A stretch of DNA of 64,000 nt from Synechocystis salina LEGE 00031 (GTDB lineage: Bacteria > Cyanobacteriota > Cyanobacteriia > Cyanobacteriales > Microcystaceae), in NCBI RefSeq assembly GCF_015207985.1, contig NZ_JADEVV010000005.1:1-64000 (forward strand). Reading direction: 5' to 3'. The notes under the pieces were generated by a model. That model was not told the DNA's origin, did not search any database, and was given only the letters and a program-made list of their open reading frames with translations. A program made the position numbers and the translations under genes. Positions 1 through 7,685 of this stretch are shown piece by piece; positions within the stretch are counted from its first letter, which is position 1, and each line of letters opens with the position of its first letter.

Positions 1-266
1 ATAATCCTCCTAATGATTCCTTTGGCGATCGCCCAGAGAGGAATGCCCCCCGCAATGCCCGCCCCTACGAAGATGAACCCCCGGCGGCCTATGTGGACTA
101 CCAACCCATTGACGAAGCCGATTTAACTCCCCGCCCCACCACTCCAGAGGACCAGGAACAGGCGGCCCGCAGTGGTAACCCCCGCAGTCAACGTCCCAGT
201 CGTCCCCCAGTCGATGCGGAAGAGCCCCCCATCGGAGCTGATGACCAAGAACGGTTTGATTATTAA
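1..266 (+). CDS. C-terminal part of a Pro/Asp/Arg-rich protein (Ycf66-like?)
   Basis: An open frame enters from the left edge and ends at a TAA at 264-266, giving about 87 residues with no start in the window. The visible part is low-complexity and rich in Pro, Arg, Asp and Glu (for example DEPPAAYVDYQPIDEAD) and ends ERFDY, which suggests a disordered tail. Cyanobacterial Ycf66 proteins have hydrophobic N-termini followed by such acidic proline-rich tails, and a ycf66 gene lies near por in Synechocystis as I recall, so Ycf66 is my best guess. The diagnostic N-terminal part is not here. A HIP1 site lies inside the coding sequence near position 25. Confidence 0.5.
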   Translation, partial: NPPNDSFGDRPERNAPRNARPYEDEPPAAYVDYQPIDEADLTPRPTTPEDQEQAARSGNPRSQRPSRPPVDAEEPPIGADDQERFDY

Positions 267-275
267 TTTTTCTCA

Positions 276-848
276 GTGAACAGGGCGAAAATTCGGAGTA
301 GTTTAGGGCAAACTCCATCGTTATGGTTGGCAATGGTACTGGTTACCCTAGTGCTTGGTGGTTGTAATAACGTTAGGCGATCGCCATTGGACCAGAGCCT
401 AAATAGCCGCTTCAATGACGAACAGCCCAGCCTGAGCGGTGATGGCCGTTGGTTAGCCCTAGTTTCTAACCGCAACGGCACCAGGGAAATTTTGGTCTAT
501 GACCTGCGCAATAACCAGTTGGTCAACCTACCGGGATTGAACCAAGCCAACACCATTGCCGAAAGCCCCAGCCTGAGTCGCACCGGACGTTACCTAGTCT
601 ATTTGTCCAGCATCCAAGGGCGGCCCGACATTGCCCTTTATGATCGCCTTACCAAAAAAACTGACCTGTTAACCCTCAACTATCGCCAATGGGTCAGAAA
701 TCCAAAGATTAGTCCTGACGGCCGCTACATCGTTTTTGAAACCGCCAAACGGGGACAATGGGACATCGAAATTCTTGACCGGGGCCCCCAAATTGAACTG
801 GACATTGCCGAGGGTACCCCCGTGGAAAATCCCCCCACTCCCCCATGA
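276..848 (+). CDS. TolB-like beta-propeller lipoprotein
   Basis: A 190-residue protein starting at a GTG nine bases after the upstream stop, so probably co-transcribed with it. The N-terminus has a basic region, a hydrophobic stretch (LWLAMVLVTLVLGG) and a lipobox-like LGGC, so it is probably a lipoprotein anchored in an envelope membrane. The mature part carries WD40/PD40-type repeats as in TolB: DEQPSLSGDGRWLALVSNRNG, ESPSLSRTGRYLVYLSS and NPKISPDGRYIVFE. TolB itself is about 430 residues, so this is a short three-blade version and cannot close a propeller alone. The exact role is unknown; binding of an envelope partner is the likely function. Confidence 0.75.
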   Translation: MNRAKIRSSLGQTPSLWLAMVLVTLVLGGCNNVRRSPLDQSLNSRFNDEQPSLSGDGRWLALVSNRNGTREILVYDLRNNQLVNLPGLNQANTIAESPSLSRTGRYLVYLSSIQGRPDIALYDRLTKKTDLLTLNYRQWVRNPKISPDGRYIVFETAKRGQWDIEILDRGPQIELDIAEGTPVENPPTPP

Positions 849-951
849 TTAACCATGGGCAAAACTGAATTTTGCTTAAAGCTCCTTCACAAAAGGGGAT
901 TCAACATTATGCGATTCTAAAGAGTGGCGAAATTTAACCACTAACAATTAA

Positions 952-1938
<987 letters not shown>

Positions 1939-1952
1939 TTCACCTGTAAATT

Positions 1953-1970
1953 CCCCCCAGCATTGGGGGG
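1953..1970. terminator. GC hairpin between por and the convergent lipase gene
   Basis: Six C residues (1953-1958), a six-base loop AGCATT and six G residues (1965-1970) form a strong hairpin 15 bases after the por stop and 24 bases before the end of the convergent lipase gene. There is no clear T-run on either side, so it could be a bidirectional attenuator or a member of the dispersed CCCCCC/GGGGGG repeats seen elsewhere in this window. Confidence 0.45.
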
Positions 1971-1993
1971 TCAGGGGGACAAGTCAAAAATGA

Positions 1994-3151
1994 TCAGACG
2001 GCGGCAATGGGATAGTCCCTGGACTGATCCGTTTCCACTTCCCTATCTACTGCTCCTTGGTAGGTGTCCACCACATGGTTGGGTAAAATGTCTTGCCCTT
2101 GGTTGAGGAAACTCCAACTCTGGCCCACATGGACATAGGTGCCTAGTCCCGTTGTGGGGGGCAGGAGAGGAATCACGTCGGCGAGGTTAACAATGCGGTA
2201 ACTGTTGGGTACTTGGCGGGAATGGAATTGGGCAAAGGTTATATCCCCAACCCTAGGGCAGGCGTAGCTATAAAGTTGGATCTGGGGCTGTAAATTAGGT
2301 AGATTAACCGCTAAATCCAGGGCTGCCAACACTGCCAGGGAAGCCCCCAAACTATGGCCAGTGATGTAACAGGGCACAGCCGGGTCTAATTTTCGGGCAA
2401 TTTCCCTCGGAATGGGACTGACGATGCGGAGATAGTTTTCGATAAAGCCTTGGTGAATTTTGCCGAAATGTTGCCCCGATTGGCGATCGGTGAAGGGAAT
2501 TTGCTGGGCCCGGAGATTGTTGACCCATTCCATGGTGGTTTGGGTACCCCGGAACACAATTAAATTGTGCTGGGGAGAACTGAGGACAAAACCGAGGTAA
2601 ACGGGGATTTGTTGGGTTACTTTCACCACTTGGCGAATGGTTTCCCCCAGGGAATCTTCCGCTTGGTCCCAGGTTTGATCCAGGGGATCGCCCGTGTTAT
2701 CTAAGGGAATTTGCACCGCAACGGATTCGGAAATCTTGGCTTCCTTACCCCGAAAAGAAGCAATTTGTTGGTATTTGTCCAGGTCAGAGCTATAGGCTGG
2801 CAATTGTCGGATATTGCCGTCGTAGCTAGGGATGGTTTTCCCCGTTAGGTATTGTTGGGTGGCGATTTTACTGCAACGGATCAGTAGTCGGGAAATTTGG
2901 CGATCGTAGGGCAGAATGGGAGGAGTGAGCCTAACACTGTTGATAATCTCCTCGCCCCGGTAAATTTTTTCCGCATCAGCTTCAAAGGCGGCACTTAACA
3001 TACTGGTGCGGTCGGTATTAGCGGCCTGGGCCCGAGCCAGTTCCTCCAACTCTTGCTGTTTTTGTCGATGGCGCTCCTCCTGGCCTATGGTGAATGCTCC
3101 CCCCAGGGCGGCTCCCCCTAGCAATAGTCTTCGGCGGTTAAAGATGCCCAT
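1994..3151 (-). CDS. Class 3 lipase (alpha/beta hydrolase) with Tat-like signal
   Basis: A 385-residue serine hydrolase of the lipase class 3 family, which cleaves acylglycerols or other esters. The nucleophile elbow GHSLGAS is near residue 265, preceded by the typical strand CYIT, and a downstream HVGQSW segment may supply the catalytic His. The family oxyanion-region motif VFRGTQTTMEW is also present. The N-terminus NRRRLLLGGAALGGAF resembles a twin-arginine signal, so export to the periplasm or thylakoid lumen is likely. It lies 52 bases downstream of the minus-strand membrane protein gene that starts at 3623 and may share its transcript. The substrate is not predictable from sequence. Confidence 0.85.
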   Translation of the reverse strand: MGIFNRRRLLLGGAALGGAFTIGQEERHRQKQQELEELARAQAANTDRTSMLSAAFEADAEKIYRGEEIINSVRLTPPILPYDRQISRLLIRCSKIATQQYLTGKTIPSYDGNIRQLPAYSSDLDKYQQIASFRGKEAKISESVAVQIPLDNTGDPLDQTWDQAEDSLGETIRQVVKVTQQIPVYLGFVLSSPQHNLIVFRGTQTTMEWVNNLRAQQIPFTDRQSGQHFGKIHQGFIENYLRIVSPIPREIARKLDPAVPCYITGHSLGASLAVLAALDLAVNLPNLQPQIQLYSYACPRVGDITFAQFHSRQVPNSYRIVNLADVIPLLPPTTGLGTYVHVGQSWSFLNQGQDILPNHVVDTYQGAVDREVETDQSRDYPIAAV

Positions 3152-3203
3152 GGTTTACGCTTCCCTGAGTCAGTCAGGCTGGATTGGTCCAAGATTTAAC
3201 AAA

Positions 3204-3623
3204 TCAGCGGGATGGGGACTTGGCCGCACCATTGGCATAATACTGGTTGGTGCTTTGCCCTAGCATCCAAGTGAGGGTAAACAGTCCAGCAAAGCCTTTA
3301 AAACTGTCGAAATAGGGCACCCAGATCCCGATCGCCAGTAGGGTGACCCAGACTACAGAGGCGGTGATCACTGCGCCCATGGCCCCAAAAATATTACCGG
3401 CGATCGCCAATAGGTCTTGCCCCCGGGGAAATTGCCAGACTTTACCAATGTCTCGGCACATCTTGGCCAGAAGAAATAACACCAGCAACAGCCGCAGGGA
3501 ATAGTAACCGGCGATCGGCAATAGGGCCACTAGACTAGTGCCCAAAGCGTAGTCGAAAACTAAATCCCTGGCCTGCCTGGCCCGGTGCAGATTTTTTTGC
3601 CAAAGTTCGACGGATGACTGCAC
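3204..3623 (-). CDS. Conserved small membrane protein
   Basis: A 139-residue protein with three or four hydrophobic segments (SLVALLPIAGYY, LLLVLFLLAKM, AMGAVITASVVWVTLLAIGI and FAGLFTLTWMLG). The first 30 residues are amphipathic and charged. I recognise it only as a cyanobacterial conserved hypothetical of this neighbourhood. It sits between dapL (stop 3693, 69 bases upstream) and the lipase gene (52 bases downstream) on the same strand, so the three could form one transcript. No known catalytic motif is visible. Confidence 0.75.
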   Translation of the reverse strand: MQSSVELWQKNLHRARQARDLVFDYALGTSLVALLPIAGYYSLRLLLVLFLLAKMCRDIGKVWQFPRGQDLLAIAGNIFGAMGAVITASVVWVTLLAIGIWVPYFDSFKGFAGLFTLTWMLGQSTNQYYANGAAKSPSR

Positions 3624-3692
3624 TGTATTCTCAGACCGGTAATGCCGACAAAGGCCCAGAGCTACCCGTTGTTGGGCAACCCCAGGGGGATT

Positions 3693-4931
3693 TTAACCCA
3701 ATTTGAGGGTAGAGGTGATGCGCTCCATGGCTTCTTCCACGTTTTCCCGACTGTTAAAAGCGGAAATACGGAAATAGCCTTCTCCTGCCGCCCCAAAGCC
3801 AGAGCCGGGGGTACCTACCACATTCACCGTATGTAATAACTTGTCGAAAAAGTCCCAACTGCTCAGGCCATCGGGGGTTTTGACCCACACATAGGGCGCA
3901 TTGACCCCACCATAGACCATTAAACCGGCGGCGGCTAACTTCTCCCGAATAATGCGGGCATTTTCCAAGTAAAAGGCAATCAGTTCCTGCACCTGGGCTT
4001 GGCCTTTCGGGGAATACACAGCTTCTGCCCCCCGTTGGATAATGTAGGAAACCCCATTAAATTTGGTAGATTGGCGGCGGTTCCAGAGTTTCCATAATTC
4101 CACGTCACTGCCATCGGCGGCTTTGGCGGTTAAAGTTTTTGGCACCACAGTGAAGGCGCAACGGGTGCCGGTGAAACCAGCATTCTTGGAAAAGGAGCGA
4201 AACTCAATGGCACAGTTCCTGGCCCCTTCAATTTCATAGATGGAATGGGGCAAGGTGGGATCGGTGATAAATGCTTCGTAGGCCGCATCAAAAAAGATGA
4301 TCGAACCATGGGCCAGGGCATAATCTACCCACTCCTTTAAATAGGCTTTAGTGGCAGTGGCTCCGGTGGGATTGTTGGGAAAACAAAGGTAAATTAAATC
4401 TACTTTTTGGCTCGGAATGGCCGCTGTGAACTCATTCTCCGCCGAAATAGGCAGATAAACCAGGCCGCCGTATTCCCCTTTCTCGTTGGCATCGCCGGTG
4501 TGCCCCGCCATCACGTTGGTGTCCACATAGACGGGATAGACAGGATCGGTGACGGCAATGGTGTTATTTTTGCCAAAAATATCGAGAATATTGCCGGTGT
4601 CGCATTTGGAACCGTCGGAGATGAAAATTTCTTCGGCACTAACCTCACAGCCCCGGGCTTGGAAATCGTGCTGGGCAATTTTTTCCCGCAACCAAGCGTA
4701 ACCCTGTTCCGGGCCATAGCCCTTAAAGGTTTGGCGATCGCCCATGTCGTCGATGGCTTTGGCCATGGCCTGGCGACAAGCAAGGGGCAGGGGTTCCGTC
4801 ACATCCCCAATACCAAGTTTGATCACCTGGGCGTTAGGATTGGCAGAGGTGAAAGCATTTACCCGCCGAGCAATTTCGGGGAACAGGTAACCGGCTTTGA
4901 GCTTGAGATAGTTGTCGTTGATACTGGCCAT
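3693..4931 (-). CDS. dapL: LL-diaminopimelate aminotransferase
   Basis: A 412-residue class I/II PLP-dependent aminotransferase converting tetrahydrodipicolinate to LL-2,6-diaminopimelate, the short lysine and peptidoglycan route used by cyanobacteria and plants. The opening [24 protein letters not shown] is characteristic of DapL. Also visible are CFPNNPTGA, the DAAYE Asp/Tyr that contact PLP, and the Schiff-base lysine in [12 protein letters not shown] (about residue 270). Length fits the family (about 410). The ATG is supported by the family-typical N-terminus. A HIP1 site lies in the upstream gap, which separates it from the divergent DedA gene by 185 bases. Confidence 0.95.
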   Translation of the reverse strand: MASINDNYLKLKAGYLFPEIARRVNAFTSANPNAQVIKLGIGDVTEPLPLACRQAMAKAIDDMGDRQTFKGYGPEQGYAWLREKIAQHDFQARGCEVSAEEIFISDGSKCDTGNILDIFGKNNTIAVTDPVYPVYVDTNVMAGHTGDANEKGEYGGLVYLPISAENEFTAAIPSQKVDLIYLCFPNNPTGATATKAYLKEWVDYALAHGSIIFFDAAYEAFITDPTLPHSIYEIEGARNCAIEFRSFSKNAGFTGTRCAFTVVPKTLTAKAADGSDVELWKLWNRRQSTKFNGVSYIIQRGAEAVYSPKGQAQVQELIAFYLENARIIREKLAAAGLMVYGGVNAPYVWVKTPDGLSSWDFFDKLLHTVNVVGTPGSGFGAAGEGYFRISAFNSRENVEEAMERITSTLKLG

Positions 4932-5116
4932 GGCTTGGTGATTAAAGGGCGATCGCCATTATAAAAGGTGAGTTACCCCTCGCCGTAGGGAAGTTGACAA
5001 TGGGGTTATGCCCGCTCCAACCAACCCTACTCCCCTTGGTTCATTGACGGCGACGGCCGTAGCTACTCCAATTTCCTGCAAAATCTATCCTTACATCACA
5101 TCTCGATCAAACATTT

Positions 5117-5734
5117 ATGTCCCAGTGGATCACAGAATGGATTCCCCAGGTGATGAATCAGTTAGGCTACGGGGGGATCAGTCTTTTAATGTTTTTAGAA
5201 AACCTCTTTCCCCCCATCCCTTCCGAATTGATCATGCCCCTAGCTGGTTTTGCCGTTGCCCAGGGAAAATTGGCATTATTCCCGGCGATTGTGGCAGGCA
5301 TTGTTGGGACAATTTTGGGAGCTTATCCCTGGTACTACATTGGTAAATTGGTCAGTGAAGAACGGTTAGAACAACTTGCCGACCGTTATGGTAAGTGGAT
5401 TGGCCTAGATGCCAAGGACATTCACAAAGCTAACGTTTGGTTTGGTCGCTATGGTCATCAATCAGTGTTCTTGGGACGTTTGGTACCTGGCATCCGCACC
5501 ATGGTCTCTTTGCCTGCAGGCATCAATGCCATGGGTCTTATTTCCTTCACCCTCTATAGCTTGGGAGGCATATCCCTCTGGGTAACCTTTCTCGCCAATG
5601 CCGGCTATAAACTGGGTAATAACTATGACTTAGTGGAGCAATACTTGGGGCCGGTGTCAAAAATTGTCCTGGTTAGTGTGGCCGCCATCATAGTGTTGTC
5701 AATTGTTCGCAAACAGCTACGTCGGAGGGCTTGA
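5117..5734 (+). CDS. DedA family membrane protein (VTT domain)
   Basis: A 205-residue integral membrane protein of the DedA/SNARE-associated family. Signature motifs are ENLFPPIPSE (the acidic re-entrant loop) and GRLVPGIRTMVSLPAG (the Arg-containing second loop). About five hydrophobic segments follow the usual topology, and the C-terminus is basic (VRKQLRRRA). DedA proteins are linked to proton-motive-force-dependent lipid transport, including undecaprenyl phosphate recycling and phospholipid scrambling. Which lipid this one moves is not predictable. It is followed 127 bases later by a mechanosensitive channel gene on the same strand. Confidence 0.88.
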   Translation: MSQWITEWIPQVMNQLGYGGISLLMFLENLFPPIPSELIMPLAGFAVAQGKLALFPAIVAGIVGTILGAYPWYYIGKLVSEERLEQLADRYGKWIGLDAKDIHKANVWFGRYGHQSVFLGRLVPGIRTMVSLPAGINAMGLISFTLYSLGGISLWVTFLANAGYKLGNNYDLVEQYLGPVSKIVLVSVAAIIVLSIVRKQLRRRA

Positions 5735-5861
5735 TTTTTGGGCTCCCACTCCTGTGTAATCTCGTAAATTTCCTAGTTGATCCTATCCTTGCCCCACGGG
5801 CCACTAGGCTAAAATTAGGGCTTGGCTATATTCGATCATCCTGATCCTGGGGAAGCTTACT

Positions 5862-7370
5862 GTGATTGCACAACTTAATACACAACCACAAGGACCGGGA
5901 CCCCAGGCGATCGCCAATGTGCTTGAACAAGGGCATTTGCTAAAAAATTGGCTGCTGGAAACATTGAATGCTCCCATCTTTAAGTTGGGAACTGAGAGCA
6001 TCACTTTGTGGTGGATTGTTCAGGCTTGTTTTCTGCTTTTATTGGTGGGAGTATTTGCCAAGGCCACCAAACAATTTCTCAAAAAAATTCTGCTGCTCAG
6101 ACTCGGATTTAGTGAAGGCAACCGAGAAGTAATTGGTACATTAACAAGTTTAGGTGTGGCAGTATTAGGCTTTATTATTGTGCTGCAAGGCATGGGCTTG
6201 GAACTGGCTAGCTTTGCCGTAATTATGGGGGGACTGGGAATTGGTATTGGTTTTGGCTTGCAGGAATTAACTAGGAATTTAGTCAGTGGTTTAACAATTT
6301 TTGGCGAAAATAAACTCAAAGTTGGTGACTTAATTGAATTTAATGACCACATCGGTTACATCAAAGAAATTTCCATTCGCTCTACGATAATCCGCACCTT
6401 TAAAGGCAGTGACCTAGTGGTGCCCAACACCGATTTAACCAGCAACCTAGTAATCAACTGGAACTATGAAAATTGTAGCGGTCGCCTGGAAGTGCCAGTC
6501 AGTGTGGCCTATGGCAGTGACTTAGTTTTAGTGACGGAAGTGCTATTGGAATCTGCAGCCATGGAAAAAAATATTGTCAGTGAGCCAGCACCAAAAGCAG
6601 TTTTTCTTGGGTTTGGCGAAAATTCTCTTAATTTTGAACTCTGGGTTTGGACTGAAAGAATCGACCAAAGATTTCTGATCTTTAGCTCTCTCAATCACAT
6701 CATTCAATATAATTGTCGTCGCCGGGGAATTAATATGCCCTTCCCCCAAAGGGATCTATGGCTAAGAAATCCAGAAAGCATCTCTCTAGCAGTTAGCAAT
6801 CAAGAAAATAAGGTTCCAGCCCCTGGAGAAAAATTAGATAATTCTCCCACCCTCACCCAGCTATTGAAGAAAAACTTCTGCTTTCAAAAACTCAATGATC
6901 TTGAAATTAGAAATGTGATTGAAATGGGGAAACGATGGCATTTATCGGCGGGAGAAATTTTAGTCAAACAAAATCAGTACCACAGCTATTTTTGTGTCGT
7001 GCTCACTGGGGCAATAAATGCCATTTATGAAAATAAAAAAATCAGCAACCGTATATTTACTTTCAGACAAGGGGAATTCTTTGGTGAGTTACCTTTGATG
7101 CTGGAAGTCCCCTATCCCACCACCATGATTGCCGCTGAAGAATCCACTCTTTTTTTAATTGGTAAGGACTGTTTTCACCGACTTTTATCTAACCACCCTG
7201 AATTATCAGATCGAGTAGCAGAAGAATTAGGCAAACGCCAGGATACCCTCCAAGGGTATGAACAAAAACTGAAAGAAATGGGACTACTGGCTGAAGCAGA
7301 TTTGAGGAATCCAGTGGATTGGATTAGGCAACGAATCAACAAAATTTTTGACGTGAGTCAAAGGGTCTGA
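5862..7370 (+). CDS. MscS-type mechanosensitive channel with C-terminal cyclic-nucleotide-binding-like domain
   Basis: A 502-residue protein starting at GTG. The N-terminal half is an MscS channel: hydrophobic segments near residues 45-70 and 98-120, then the Gly/Ala-rich pore helix IMGGLGIGIGFGLQELTRNLVSG and the beta domain KVGDLIEF. Residues about 335-470 form a cNMP-binding-type beta-barrel (GEILVKQNQYHSYFCVV, FRQGEFFGELPLMLEVPYPTT). The phosphate-binding cassette normally has Pro-Arg-x-Ala/Thr; here the Arg position is Tyr (PYPTT), so classical cAMP or cGMP binding is doubtful. Such fusions in Synechocystis belong to the bacterial cyclic nucleotide-gated (bCNG) MscS group. Role inferred: osmotic or ligand-modulated ion release. 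Confidence 0.88.
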   Translation: MIAQLNTQPQGPGPQAIANVLEQGHLLKNWLLETLNAPIFKLGTESITLWWIVQACFLLLLVGVFAKATKQFLKKILLLRLGFSEGNREVIGTLTSLGVAVLGFIIVLQGMGLELASFAVIMGGLGIGIGFGLQELTRNLVSGLTIFGENKLKVGDLIEFNDHIGYIKEISIRSTIIRTFKGSDLVVPNTDLTSNLVINWNYENCSGRLEVPVSVAYGSDLVLVTEVLLESAAMEKNIVSEPAPKAVFLGFGENSLNFELWVWTERIDQRFLIFSSLNHIIQYNCRRRGINMPFPQRDLWLRNPESISLAVSNQENKVPAPGEKLDNSPTLTQLLKKNFCFQKLNDLEIRNVIEMGKRWHLSAGEILVKQNQYHSYFCVVLTGAINAIYENKKISNRIFTFRQGEFFGELPLMLEVPYPTTMIAAEESTLFLIGKDCFHRLLSNHPELSDRVAEELGKRQDTLQGYEQKLKEMGLLAEADLRNPVDWIRQRINKIFDVSQRV

Positions 7371-7685
7371 TTTCGTCAGCTAAAAGCTTATAGGCGGTAT
7401 TGCTTTTTCAAAAGTTTTAAGAAGATAAATCTATCCCCGTTGTTATGGCATGCTTTTATTTTATTAATCAATAAATCTGAAGTTTCTACCATAGGAATTA
7501 GATTAGTAGAAACGATTAGGTTTCAATTATATCGAAACTATTGAATGGTTAACCGTTTCATCATTAGGTCAGTAGAGTCCGTGCAAAACCTGCAAAGCTT
7601 AATGCATCCATTATAGGGACTGGTAACTACGGTAAGATCAGAAGTTGGAAGTACCTCACCCTAACTGATCGTCTAGAGACAAGCC
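7371..7685. other. Intergenic region upstream of putA
   Basis: No coding capacity was seen in these 315 AT-rich bases. The stretch carries an alternating set of GTTTC and GAAAC pentamers (listed separately), the palindrome GGTTAACC at 7547-7554 and a T-rich upstream part. The putA promoter is most likely here, but no clear -35/-10 pair stands out. Confidence 0.6.
7482..7559. promoter_or_regulatory. Alternating GTTTC/GAAAC half-site array upstream of putA
   Basis: Five pentamers alternate in orientation: GTTTC at 7482-7486, GAAAC at 7509-7513, GTTTC at 7520-7524, GAAAC at 7534-7538 and GTTTC at 7555-7559. The pair at 7509-7524 forms GAAAC-N6-GTTTC, and TTTCTAC (7483-7489) pairs with GTAGAAA (7506-7512). 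This looks like a multi-site operator, about 130 bases before the putA start. The binding protein is unknown. Confidence 0.4.

Noticed and set aside
4407-4964. 185-codon frame antisense to dapL
   Set aside because: Lies wholly opposite a strongly conserved enzyme gene and has no domain-like features; a shadow frame.
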